Notes under the pieces: generated by a model
What the model was told of the DNA's origin: nothing
Seen by the model: the letters and a program-made list of their open reading frames with translations, nothing else
The model's database searches: none
Source: JALHNI01 sp031367405
GTDB taxonomy: Bacteria > Acidobacteriota > Terriglobia > Bryobacterales > Bryobacteraceae
Reading direction: 5' to 3'
DNA: 64,000 bases
Assembly (NCBI GenBank): GCA_031367405.1
Contig: JANLPT010000361.1
Coordinates: 1-64,000, forward strand
Shown here: positions 15,134 to 23,309 of the stretch, in pieces
Position numbering within the stretch: position 1 is the stretch's first letter
How the letters are laid out: each line of letters starts with the position of its first letter
Made by a program: the position numbers and the translations under genes

Positions 15134-18100
15134 TTATTGCTTTACGGCAATGGTGAGGAACGGCTGCGCGTTGGTGTCACGGTATCGCAAACCGAAGGGG
15201 GTCGCGTTGCCCGGAGGCACGCTGCCCGGGATTTCGACGTTGATCTGCCAGACGCTGATCAAACCCGGCGTCAAGCCCGAGTATTTGATATTCGCGGCCG
15301 GTACCTGAGCCGCACCGATGATCACCACGAGGGTACCCGAGGTGAGTGCGCCGCCGCCGGCCGGAACGCCATCGTCCGGAGCTCCAGCCACGTTACCGAG
15401 GCCGGTGGCGTAGATGGTGATCACTGAACCGCGAGCGGCGGCATTGGAGGGCGAGTTCACGCTACCGTCCTGGTTGGTTGCTGCCACTTGGCCCCGTCCG
15501 CCGGCACCGGCGAAGACCGCCGGCGCGACGATGTCCATTTCAGCGATGCCCGCCGCCAGCACTTGTCCGGTGCTGGGCCGTTCCACCACCACCTCGACGG
15601 TGCCGGAAGTGGGCGTATCCTTGGGCACCACAAAGTTGATCTGGCTGGGCGAAACGAACTGGATGGGGGCGGCGCGTTCGCCGACGATCACGCGGGTGTC
15701 GCCCACCACGGTCGGCATCGGTACCGGATTCGGCTCTTCAGTGAATAGCTTGGTGACGTTGCCAAAGACTTTGTCCGCCCCATAAATGGCCGAGTAAGTG
15801 GAGGGCGCAACCTGGGTGCGATGCGCCGCCGCCGAGTTCAAGACGCGGATGCCCGGATAGTAGAATGCGATGCGGTTGACGGCATCGGCGGTGATCAGAT
15901 TGCCGAAGCGGTCCAGGGCCATCGCCAAGGGGAAAGGTGACCCAATCTGCTGTTCCGGAGTGATGGCACCGACCGGGAGCTGGCTGAAAGGCGCCAGCCG
16001 GAAAATGCGCTGATTGCTCGTATCCGCCACCCAGATATCGCCCGTTTCCGGATTGATGTAGACGGCCTGAGGCGCACCGAGGCCGCTAAAATCCTGCCGG
16101 GCCGTTGGGTTCGAAGCGGCCAAACCCGCCTCGCTAAAGATCAGCACGCGGTTGCCGAGTACTTCGGCCACATAAAGACGGTCATCACTGTCGGTGGCGA
16201 TGCCCTTGGGCGCGCCGAAGCGGTTCAGGGTGACTCCGCGGACACTATCGGTAAAATTGGCTTGGCCAAAAACTCCGTCGGCGGCTTGGCCGTTTTGAAA
16301 GTCGCCGCCCGCCGGTTTGCGGAAGCGCAGCACCCGGTTGTGCAAATAGTCCGATACCAACACGCTACCGTCATTGAGAAACGCAATTCCGGCCGGTGCC
16401 CGCATGGTGCGCGAAGTGGGATCGGTGGAGCGGGCGGTGAATGAGCTTTGGCCGAGAACCAGATTCGGCTGTTTCAAACCGGGTCCGGTCTGGTCGAACG
16501 GCCGCGGGAAACGCAGCACGCGGCTATTGCCGGTATCGGCGACCCAAAGGTTGCCGTCCCGATCAACGGCCACGCAGGTGGGGCCATTCAAGCCGCGGTC
16601 GCTGGTCGTCCCCAATTCGCCGCCCGGCGCGTTAGGAACGGTGCTGGTGATGTCGGTTTGCCCGATAACCAGGACGGCGGAATCGAGCGGTTTCACCCGG
16701 CGCACGTCCGGGAAAGCCAGCACGCGATGGTTTTGCGAATCGGCCACATAGAGCCGGTCGCCATCAAGGGCCATGCAGGTTCCCGCCAATTGGGTACCCA
16801 CCGCTTGCCGATCGCCCGTAAAGCCATCCAGGAAGTAAAACTCTTTGCCTTCCACCAAATTGGGTCCGCTCTGCGTGAAGCCCGTTTGGCCGACTACGCG
16901 AGAAGCCGCGTTGAAGGCGAAGTCCCGCCCGGCCATGGCCAAGATCCGGTTGTTACCCGCATCGACCACGAACATTTCCGAGCCACCCACCCACAAAGCG
17001 ATGGGATAGGCAAAGCCATTGTTGCCGACGGGCAGGCCGTTGCGATTTGCTTTGCCGACGTTGAAACTGTCCTGGCCGATCACCGCCCGTGCGGGGGGTG
17101 AAATTCTTGTAGTCTCGGCGGGCCAATTGTCGTAAGCATCAAAAACCAGGATGCGATTGCTGCTGACATCAGGCACGTAAAGATTGGTACCGAAGAGGAA
17201 TATGCCGGGCCTGACACCGTCGACGGCACCCTGCTGAAACGCTCCTGCGCCATACTCATTGATCAGCGGCAGTTGTTGCCCGGCACCGGGCGCGGTTCCG
17301 ATCCCGACGATGCGGTTGGCTGATTTGCCATTGAAAAACGGCGACGCCACTTCCCAAACCAAAACCCGCGAAAAGCCCGGGGCCCAATCCCGGACGAAGA
17401 GACGGCCCCGGCTATCGAACCCGATTCCGGTGGGAACGTAAAGATAGTCTTTCCGCAAAGCGATGTCTTGAACGAAGGGAAGAGTAATGCGGCCCAGCGA
17501 AGTCGTAAATTCGGTGGCCCCGAGCACCAAGTCAGCGGCGGGGGCGAAACCGCCCCGGGCCAGCGCGGCCGGCGGATAACGTAACACGCGGTGGTTCAAC
17601 GGATCGGTGACCCAAAGATTGCGTTGCGGGTCGAACGCCATGCCCGCGCGCTGGACGGTGCCGCCCGGCTGGGACAAGAACAAACTCGTTTCCGACATTC
17701 CCCGGTCGCCCAAGCCCTGATTGAAAAGATTCTCGTTGATGCTGCGCTGCCCGATCACCAAATCTACCTGCAGAAGTTCGGAATTTTGCTCGAAGGGCTT
17801 CGGGAAACGGAGGATGCGATTGTTGCCAGCATCCGCCACATAGAGGTTGCCCACGGCATCGGTGATTACGCCGTTCGGAGAGTTCAGGCCGCTGGCGAGA
17901 CGCTGGCCATTTTGATCGGGCCCCTGGGGCGAGGTGGATTGGAGGTCCCGCTGGCCGATGACCAAATCGGCGGGGGCCCCGGAGTTGGCCGTGGCTGAAT
18001 TCTTCCACGCCAGCACCCGGTTGTTGCGCGTGTCGGCAACGTACAGAATCGAAGTGGCGCTCGCGACGTCGATCCACACGCCTTGCGGCGCATACAGTTC

Positions 18101-18259
18101 GCGTCCTTCCACCAGATTCACGCCGCCCGTCAGCACATTCGCTTTTGCCTGCCCCAGCACCCGGGTCGGGTTTCCATTCATCACCACCGTGGGCTGCGCC
18201 ACGGCGGCCAAAGTGGCGACGATAAACGTCAAAGATCGCATCAGTAATTGGGATTTCAT
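15134..18259 (-). CDS. Secreted NHL-repeat protein with Solibacter-type C-terminal domain
   Basis: A 1041-aa exported protein. A signal peptide (MKSQLLMRSLTFIVATLAAV) is followed by many NHL beta-propeller blades carrying the motif VADTRNNRVLAW / VADAGNNRILRFP / VADTGNSRVLRFP (about residues 40-780), enough for two or more propellers. The C-terminal 220 residues match the Solibacter uncharacterised C-terminal domain (TIGR03437-like): VSPSQINFVVP, the PAVFA turn and ITIYATGLGNV. These domains occur at the ends of large exported Acidobacteria proteins. The ligand and role are unknown. It faces the kinase-TPR gene across a shared hairpin. Confidence 0.88.
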   Translation of the reverse strand: MKSQLLMRSLTFIVATLAAVAQPTVVMNGNPTRVLGQAKANVLTGGVNLVEGRELYAPQGVWIDVASATSILYVADTRNNRVLAWKNSATANSGAPADLVIGQRDLQSTSPQGPDQNGQRLASGLNSPNGVITDAVGNLYVADAGNNRILRFPKPFEQNSELLQVDLVIGQRSINENLFNQGLGDRGMSETSLFLSQPGGTVQRAGMAFDPQRNLWVTDPLNHRVLRYPPAALARGGFAPAADLVLGATEFTTSLGRITLPFVQDIALRKDYLYVPTGIGFDSRGRLFVRDWAPGFSRVLVWEVASPFFNGKSANRIVGIGTAPGAGQQLPLINEYGAGAFQQGAVDGVRPGIFLFGTNLYVPDVSSNRILVFDAYDNWPAETTRISPPARAVIGQDSFNVGKANRNGLPVGNNGFAYPIALWVGGSEMFVVDAGNNRILAMAGRDFAFNAASRVVGQTGFTQSGPNLVEGKEFYFLDGFTGDRQAVGTQLAGTCMALDGDRLYVADSQNHRVLAFPDVRRVKPLDSAVLVIGQTDITSTVPNAPGGELGTTSDRGLNGPTCVAVDRDGNLWVADTGNSRVLRFPRPFDQTGPGLKQPNLVLGQSSFTARSTDPTSRTMRAPAGIAFLNDGSVLVSDYLHNRVLRFRKPAGGDFQNGQAADGVFGQANFTDSVRGVTLNRFGAPKGIATDSDDRLYVAEVLGNRVLIFSEAGLAASNPTARQDFSGLGAPQAVYINPETGDIWVADTSNQRIFRLAPFSQLPVGAITPEQQIGSPFPLAMALDRFGNLITADAVNRIAFYYPGIRVLNSAAAHRTQVAPSTYSAIYGADKVFGNVTKLFTEEPNPVPMPTVVGDTRVIVGERAAPIQFVSPSQINFVVPKDTPTSGTVEVVVERPSTGQVLAAGIAEMDIVAPAVFAGAGGRGQVAATNQDGSVNSPSNAAARGSVITIYATGLGNVAGAPDDGVPAGGGALTSGTLVVIIGAAQVPAANIKYSGLTPGLISVWQINVEIPGSVPPGNATPFGLRYRDTNAQPFLTIAVKQ

Positions 18260-18412
18260 GGTTTTTTTACTCCGAACGGCGGAACGCGGCCTACGGGCCT
18301 TCGCCGGGTCAACAGGGGATGTCGCCGGGATACTCCTTTAAGATATTACAATTCCCTCGCGAAACTGGAGAGATTTCGGCCGGCAAGTGTAAACCTTGCG
18401 CCTAAAGCTGCT

Positions 18413-19237
18413 TCACGCGTCGTCGACCGTCGTGATCTCGGGGAGCGCATAAGCGAATCGCCCCTCAAAGGTGTCGTGAAAAATATTGAGCGTGCCGGGG
18501 TGAATTTTCCCGTTCGACGCCAGAAGGTGAATGGAGTCCAAACGATGAGGACGGCCTCTCATGTCCGTCACTGTGCCGCCCGCCTCTTCAATTAACAGCT
18601 TACCAGCTGCCATGTCCCACGGGCTCAAACGAAATTCCCAAAACCCATCCAGCCGGCCGCAAGCCACGTGCGCCAAGTCGATGGCGGCTGAGCCGCTGCG
18701 CCGGATGCCGTGCGTCACCATCGCCAGTTGATAGAAAAAGTGAATATTGACATCGAGGTGGCGGCGGCGCGTCGGGAACCCCGTCGAAAACAAAGCCACT
18801 TCAATGTTCGGTGCGGGGGAAACCTGGATGCGCCGGTTGTTCAAATAGGCCCCGCTGCCGCGCTCTGCCGCGAACATTTCGTCACGCGTCGGGTCATAAA
18901 CCACGCCGGCAATCAGCTCGCCTTTGTGCTCCAGCGCCAGCGTCACATTGTAGACCGGGTAGCCATGCGCGAAGTTCGTCGTGCCATCTACCGGATCCAC
19001 ATACCAGCGGTATTCGCTACTCTTGTCATGCAATCCGCTTTCTTCGGCCACGATGGTGTGCGACGGAAAGTGCGACCGCAATCGCTCCAGAATCAGCTCT
19101 TCGCTCGCCCGGTCGGCTTCGGTCACCAGATCCTGCTCGCCCTTGATCTCAAACTGCACGCCGCGGTTGAAGTACTTGGTGGTGAGCGCGCCTGCCTCGC
19201 GGGCGATCCCCGCCGCTATTTCGAGATAAGAGGTCAT
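18413..19237 (-). CDS. Inositol monophosphatase family protein
   Basis: A 274-aa Li+-sensitive phosphatase family protein. Metal ligands are visible: E65/E66 in VAEESG, D81 and D84 in WYVDPVDGTTNF, and a C-terminal Asp in WDMAAGKLLIEEAGG. The N-terminal VTEADRASEE helix is also conserved. It hydrolyses a phosphomonoester such as inositol-1-phosphate; CysQ-like (PAP) activity cannot be excluded from sequence. Its start lies 102 bp downstream of the Hfq-like stop, with a palindromic repeat in between that could separate their expression. Confidence 0.9.
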   Translation of the reverse strand: MTSYLEIAAGIAREAGALTTKYFNRGVQFEIKGEQDLVTEADRASEELILERLRSHFPSHTIVAEESGLHDKSSEYRWYVDPVDGTTNFAHGYPVYNVTLALEHKGELIAGVVYDPTRDEMFAAERGSGAYLNNRRIQVSPAPNIEVALFSTGFPTRRRHLDVNIHFFYQLAMVTHGIRRSGSAAIDLAHVACGRLDGFWEFRLSPWDMAAGKLLIEEAGGTVTDMRGRPHRLDSIHLLASNGKIHPGTLNIFHDTFEGRFAYALPEITTVDDA

Positions 19238-19267
19238 GGATGGTTGGCACCGTGGTCTGCAACAACA

Positions 19268-19322
19268 TCCCCTCCCTGACGGCCGGGGTTCGTTTGAGGC
19301 ACCCGGCCGTGAGGGAGGGGAT
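19268..19322. repeat. Complete palindromic repeat, family A
   Basis: The left arm CCCCTCCCTGACGGCCGGGG continues TTCGTTTGAG; the right arm ACCCGGCCGTGAGGGAGGGG closes it, giving a compact hairpin of about 55 bp. On the transcribed (minus) strand it lies about 20 bp after the Hfq-like stop codon. It is the most symmetric copy in the window. Confidence 0.75.
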
Positions 19323-19339
19323 GCCGGCTTACCGCACTG

Positions 19340-19573
19340 CTAACGATTCTCATCTTCAAATAGATACTTGATCTCGTGCTTATACACAAAGAGGTTGGGG
19401 GCGTTTTCCCGGGTGAGGCGAATAAAATGGCGGTCGTAATACTCCACCATCCCGTACAGCAATTCGCCACTCACCAGCTTCAGAGCGACCGGAATTTTCC
19501 CATCGATTAATTGGCGCAGGTACTGGGGTTCGGCCAGCGTGTTGTCGGGAGCGAGGGTTTTAGCTTTGGCCAA
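19340..19573 (-). CDS. Hfq-like (Sm/LSm-fold) RNA chaperone
   Basis: A 77-aa protein. The N-terminal helix (EPQYLRQLIDGKIPVALKL) leads into an Sm1-like region (VSGELLYGMVEYYDRHFIRL) and an Sm2-like strand with the diagnostic YKH motif (NLFVYKHEIKYLF). Hfq forms hexameric rings that pair small RNAs with mRNAs; the YKH triplet forms its proximal-face nucleotide pocket. It is divergent from proteobacterial Hfq and lacks an extended C-terminal tail. It sits 3 bp after the VWFA-protein gene, so it is transcribed behind moaD-moaE and that gene rather than in the common miaA-hfq-hflX context. Confidence 0.75.
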   Translation of the reverse strand: MAKAKTLAPDNTLAEPQYLRQLIDGKIPVALKLVSGELLYGMVEYYDRHFIRLTRENAPNLFVYKHEIKYLFEDENR

Positions 19574-19576
19574 GGA

Positions 19577-20482
19577 CTAGTCCGAATCTCCATAATAGCC
19601 GTTGCGGGAGAGGAGCTGCAAACCGTTGGCCGGAACGGTGGCTCCCGTCAGCGTCACGCGTACCGGATGAAAGGGTTTGGCATCGGCCGGCAGCGCCCGC
19701 GGATAGTACCCCAACAAGTACTGGGTGCGCAGGTCGCTCAAGATGGCGGCGAAGGCCGTGTCCAGCTGTTTGCCCAGCGTCGGCCGGAAAATGCGCCCGC
19801 CGGTGCTGCCCGCCAAAGTGATCAGCGCATTCTCGCCGCCCACATTGTGTCCCACCTCGGCCGTAATCGGCACCACCAGAATCGAATAGATCACGGCGTC
19901 CGCGCGCTGGGCCGCTTCGAGCGCATCGCGATACTTCTTGCGCGAAGTGGTATCGCCGCCATCGGTCACCACCACCAAAACCCGCCGGCCGGATCGCCGT
20001 TCGAGATCCTGCGAAGCGAAGCACAGCGCATCGTAGAGCGAGGTACCCGAAAGCGGCTTCAGCTTCGCCAACGGCCGCAGGATGCGGTCGAGCGAACGCG
20101 TAAACCCGGTCTGCATAATCACTTCGTCATGGAAGCTGTACAGTGCCGCCCGGTCATCCGGGTTGCCCGCGCCATAGAGCGCGGCGAGGAAGCCCTTGAT
20201 GGCCCGCGACTCGTACTCCAGGTTCGTCGCCGTCGACAAGCTGGTATCGATCAGTAACGAGACCGACAGCGGCTGCGCCGTCGAGCGCTCAAACACCGCA
20301 ATCTCCTGGGGAACGCCGGTGTCGGCGACGGCAAAGTCTTCGCGGCGAAGGTGGCCCACGGGCTCCCCTTGCGGATCTTTTACGGTCACGAGCAAGCGCA
20401 CCAGCTTCACCTGGACGCGAATCACCGGCACTTCCTGGGCCAAAAGCAGAACCGGCGTCAGCAGCAGGGTACGGCGTTTCAT
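19577..20482 (-). CDS. Secreted VWFA-related domain protein (TIGR03436-like)
   Basis: A 301-aa protein starting MKRRTLLLTPVLLLAQEVPV, a short signal peptide. The N-terminal beta domain (VQVKLVRLLVTVKDPQGEPV, then LRREDFAV) and the von Willebrand A domain with MIDAS motif DTSLS (in LLIDTSLST) match the VWFA-related Acidobacteria domain (TIGR03436-like). A second conserved Thr and an Asp-rich turn (VVVTDGGDTT) complete the metal site. I chose the ATG at 20482, which overlaps the moaD-moaE stop (ATGA), over an upstream start that adds an unrelated 29-residue Arg-rich leader. Function is likely adhesion or protein-protein interaction in the envelope. Confidence 0.85.
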   Translation of the reverse strand: MKRRTLLLTPVLLLAQEVPVIRVQVKLVRLLVTVKDPQGEPVGHLRREDFAVADTGVPQEIAVFERSTAQPLSVSLLIDTSLSTATNLEYESRAIKGFLAALYGAGNPDDRAALYSFHDEVIMQTGFTRSLDRILRPLAKLKPLSGTSLYDALCFASQDLERRSGRRVLVVVTDGGDTTSRKKYRDALEAAQRADAVIYSILVVPITAEVGHNVGGENALITLAGSTGGRIFRPTLGKQLDTAFAAILSDLRTQYLLGYYPRALPADAKPFHPVRVTLTGATVPANGLQLLSRNGYYGDSD

Positions 20483-21231
20483 GGCGCGAGGCCGGCGCGA
20501 CTCACCACCGCATCGTCCCAATCGCCATCCACCCACACTTCGCCATCGGCAAAGTACTCTTTTTTCCAAATCGGCACAGTCTTCTTGAGCCGGTTGATCC
20601 CGTCCAGCGCCGCCGCGAAGGCGGGGCCCCGGTGGGGTGACGTGGCGATCACCACGACGCTCGCCTCGCCAATCTCCAGCCGCCCCAAACGGTGGACCAG
20701 CGCGATGCGGCTGATGGCATGCGCTTGCGCGATCTCGCGGCCAATCTGCGCCATTAGCTTGATCGCCATGGCTTCATAACACTCATAGTCCAGGAAGCGC
20801 GTCGCCCGGCCCTTGGTGTTGTCACGCACGACACCTTCGAAGTCGCACATTGCCCCGTCGTGGGCAGCCAACAAGCGGCGCTTTATGCTGTCGGTGTCGA
20901 TCTTTTCTCGTGTCAAGGCGAAAAAGTGGCCCGCCGTATCGTCAATGACATGGGAATAGGGCCCCGCACCGCCCGAAACCGGCGGCAGAAACGCGATCTC
21001 GTCACCGTCCGCAATCAGACAGTCCGGGGCCTCGAAGCTTTGATTGCGCGCCAGCACAATGCTCGCCGCCAACCCCGCCAGACGCGGATCGCGTTGGGCG
21101 TAGTAGGAAAAAACATCGCGGAGCCGGAAGCCTTCGGTAGGGGTTTCACCGAGGTCCAGGTTCTCTTGCGATTTACCCATCAGGTCTCGCAAGAGTCCGA
21201 AAAATAGGACTTGGACGCGCACAGGAGTCAT
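20479..21231 (-). CDS. moaD-moaE: MoaD-MoaE fusion, molybdopterin synthase
   Basis: A 250-aa fusion of both molybdopterin synthase subunits. Residues 1-88 form MoaD (starts MTPVRVQVLFFGLLRDLMG, ends DEIAFLPPVSGG); residues about 95-250 form MoaE (DFEGVVRDNTKGRATRFLDY, VHRLGRLEIGEASVVVIATS, PIWKKEYFADGEVWV). MoaE conserved Lys and Arg residues are present. The MoaD Gly-Gly must normally be a free C-terminus to carry the thiocarboxylate sulfur; here it is followed directly by AGPYSHVIDD, so cleavage after GG seems needed. I chose the ATG at 21231 because the 117 residues upstream in the same frame are antisense to the divergent DUF362 gene. Confidence 0.9.
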   Translation of the reverse strand: MTPVRVQVLFFGLLRDLMGKSQENLDLGETPTEGFRLRDVFSYYAQRDPRLAGLAASIVLARNQSFEAPDCLIADGDEIAFLPPVSGGAGPYSHVIDDTAGHFFALTREKIDTDSIKRRLLAAHDGAMCDFEGVVRDNTKGRATRFLDYECYEAMAIKLMAQIGREIAQAHAISRIALVHRLGRLEIGEASVVVIATSPHRGPAFAAALDGINRLKKTVPIWKKEYFADGEVWVDGDWDDAVVSRAGLAP

Positions 21232-21246
21232 CTTAACAGACGCCCC

Positions 21247-21995
21247 ATGAACGTCTCCGATTTCAACAATTTTACCTATCTTCCGCCGCCAGCGGCGGTG
21301 GGGGCGCAACGCATTCTCATTAAGCCAAATCTCGGCTATCCCCTTGGCCCGCCGGTTACCGTCTCCATGCCGGTATTGGAGGCGGTGATCGCCGGCATCC
21401 GCGCCGTCAATGCGAAGGCGGAGATTCTGGTCGTCGAAGGCGTCTGCCATCGCCTGCCCGCGCACGAAATTGCCACCCGCCTCGGCTTGAGCCATGAGAT
21501 TACGTTTCTCGACGCCGACCAATTGCCGCTCGCCACCTACCTGAATCTCCTCGCCACGCCCGCCCGTTTCAGCGAATTTCAAGCGCCCGCGCTCTTACGC
21601 CAAGTGGACTGCCGCATCTCCATCGGCGCGTGTAAGTGGACCATCCTCAACGGCCGCCCCCTCTTCAGTGGCTGCGTGAAGAACTTATACGGTTTGCTGC
21701 CCCGCTCCGCTACCGCAGCCGTAGTGCACACAGCCGCGGGCAGTTACACCGTCCCGATGTCTGGAGTGTGATCGAAGACGTCTGGGCAACGCTGGGTCCG
21801 CTCTTCGGTGGCGGCGTGGTCGACGCTAGTGAGGTGATGATCAGCCAGGACTGGCGTCCTGATCGCGGCCAAAAAGTAAAACTCGGCCAAGTCTTCTGGG
21901 GCCCGGACCTCCGCGCTATCGACGCCGCCGCCATCGCCCAAACACAACCACTTCTTGCCGCTGAATCAAAACGATGCGTCGATGGCAAGATCTAA
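21247..21995 (+). pseudogene. DUF362 protein gene with a frameshift
   Basis: The first frame (21247-21771) encodes MNVSDFNNFTYLPPP, ILIKPNLGYPLGPPVTV and SGCVKNLYGLLPRS, typical of DUF362. It then runs into unrelated residues and stops at 21771. The -1 frame continues the family sequence: SRGQLHRPDVWSVIEDVW, GGGVVDASEVMISQDWRPDR and GQVFWGPDLRAIDAA, ending at 21995. The shift lies in the C-rich run around 21700-21710 and is best explained by one lost base (CGCTCC-GCTAC). It could be a sequencing or assembly error rather than a real mutation. The gene is divergent from moaD-moaE with 15 bp between starts. Confidence 0.75.
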
Positions 21996-22378
21996 AGCGA
22001 ATAGTACTGCCCGCCATCGGGATTCCAATAGGCGTAGCCATCGGGTACTAATTCCAGATTGGGCTCGAGTCCCGCGCGCCGCAGCAGCCTGGACGATTGC
22101 GCGCGGTCGCGCATGTTCGGAATGTCCACCACTTCCAGCCGTTCCAGCAATCCCCGGTAATGATCGAGAATGTTGCCGATCAGCTCTCCGGGCTGGCCTT
22201 CGCCCACCCAGTCGACGTGGATGTCATGGTCAGCGGCGAAGGTGCGGATGCGCCACGCCTGCCCTGGCTCCAGCCACCACTGCACCGTATCGTGGACGCC
22301 GTTGCCGGCGGGATCGCCAAAGTTCTTGATGTAGCTGCTGCGAATGTTCAGGATTCCGACAATCAACTTAGCGGGCAT
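21992..22378 (-). CDS. Conserved-looking protein of unknown function
   Basis: A 128-aa protein starting MPAKLIVGILNIRSSYIKNF. It has charged, soluble composition and no membrane segment or motif I recognise; the middle is rich in Trp, Asp and His (VQWWLEPGQAWRIRTF, DHDIHVDWVGEG). A GTG six codons upstream (22396) is an alternative start. It converges on the frameshifted DUF362 gene with a 4-bp overlap at the stops and lies 112 bp downstream of lpxA on the same strand. Coding status is supported by regular GC-rich third positions only; function unknown. Confidence 0.6.
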   Translation of the reverse strand: MPAKLIVGILNIRSSYIKNFGDPAGNGVHDTVQWWLEPGQAWRIRTFAADHDIHVDWVGEGQPGELIGNILDHYRGLLERLEVVDIPNMRDRAQSSRLLRRAGLEPNLELVPDGYAYWNPDGGQYYSL

Positions 22379-22508
22379 GGAGTCTCTTTCGGCCACCCGC
22401 CCCCAAAGTAATAGGGCTTTTACCGAATTGACCAGGACCGAGGCGAATCAAGAGCTAGAGTGCGGAATCCCTGAGAGCGAACTCAGGTCTTTTCCGTAGT
22501 ACTCAGTT

Positions 22509-23288
22509 TTAGGGACGCGCGATGCCCCGTTTGCTCGCGCGCACAAAGTCGGCCAATTCCTGGGTACCGGGTTCGGAGTCGAGTCGCTTTAAGACATCCG
22601 TTCGCGGCAGGCCGCTCTCGTAAAGCACCCGATACGCCTGCTTCAGCTCACTGATTTGTTGCTGAAGGAATCCCGCGCGCCGCAAGCCGACCAGATTCAA
22701 GCCCGTGGGACGCGCATCGAAGCCCGCATAAAGAAAGAACGGCGGCAGATCGAGATTCACCCGGCTGTTGCCGCCCACCATCGCATGGCGGCCGATGCGC
22801 GAATGCTGATGCACCACCACGCCGCCCGAAAGAAACGCCTGGTCCGCAATGTGGACGTAGCCTGCCACCAGCGTGTTGCTGGCGATGGTGACGTGATTGC
22901 CAATCTGGCAATCGTGCGCAATGTGGCCCGAGCCCATGATGTAGTTTTCGTCGCCCACGCGGGTGACGCTTTCGGGCTTGGTGCCCCGCGAGATGGTCCA
23001 ATGTTCGCGAATGCGGTTGCGATGGCCGATGATCAGGTAGCTGCGCTCGCCGGTGAACGCTTTGTCAAAAGGGTCGGTGCCGAGGACAGCGCCGGCCGAG
23101 ATCTCGTTCCCGTCGCCCAGCGTGGTGAAGCGCTTCAGGTAGACGTAGGGCTCCAGCCGGTTGGCGCGCCCGAGCCGCACGTCCTGCTCAATCACGCAAT
23201 ATTCGCCGATCACACAGTGCGGGCCGATTTCGGCGTCCGGGTGAATCCGCGCGGTAGCCGCCACTTGCGCCGAAGAGTCGATGGCCAT
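22509..23288 (-). CDS. lpxA: UDP-N-acetylglucosamine O-acyltransferase LpxA
   Basis: A 259-aa protein of the left-handed beta-helix family with hexapeptide repeats (IHPDAEIGPHCVIGEYCVIE and onward) and a C-terminal helical domain from about residue 190 (GLRRAGFLQQQISELKQAYR). The catalytic His is H125 in GHIAHDCQIG, the same number as in E. coli. LpxA adds the 3-O-acyl chain to UDP-GlcNAc, the first step of lipid A synthesis in the cytoplasm. The usual lpxD-fabZ-lpxA-lpxB order is broken: lpxD is divergent, 21 bp away, and fabZ and lpxB are not in the window. Confidence 0.95.
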   Translation of the reverse strand: MAIDSSAQVAATARIHPDAEIGPHCVIGEYCVIEQDVRLGRANRLEPYVYLKRFTTLGDGNEISAGAVLGTDPFDKAFTGERSYLIIGHRNRIREHWTISRGTKPESVTRVGDENYIMGSGHIAHDCQIGNHVTIASNTLVAGYVHIADQAFLSGGVVVHQHSRIGRHAMVGGNSRVNLDLPPFFLYAGFDARPTGLNLVGLRRAGFLQQQISELKQAYRVLYESGLPRTDVLKRLDSEPGTQELADFVRASKRGIARP

Positions 23289-23309
23289 TCCTCTCTATGA
23301 TAGTGTCTG

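Noticed and set aside
18260..18412. Possible riboswitch in the 5' region of the NHL-repeat gene
   Set aside because: There are GC-rich pairings and a poly-A before the ATG, but no consensus of a known riboswitch class could be matched.
22470..22487. CCTGAG-AGCGAA-CTCAGG hairpin followed by TCTTTT
   Set aside because: The stem is only 6 bp, and the T-run faces a strand with no gene directly upstream, so a terminator call is not supported.
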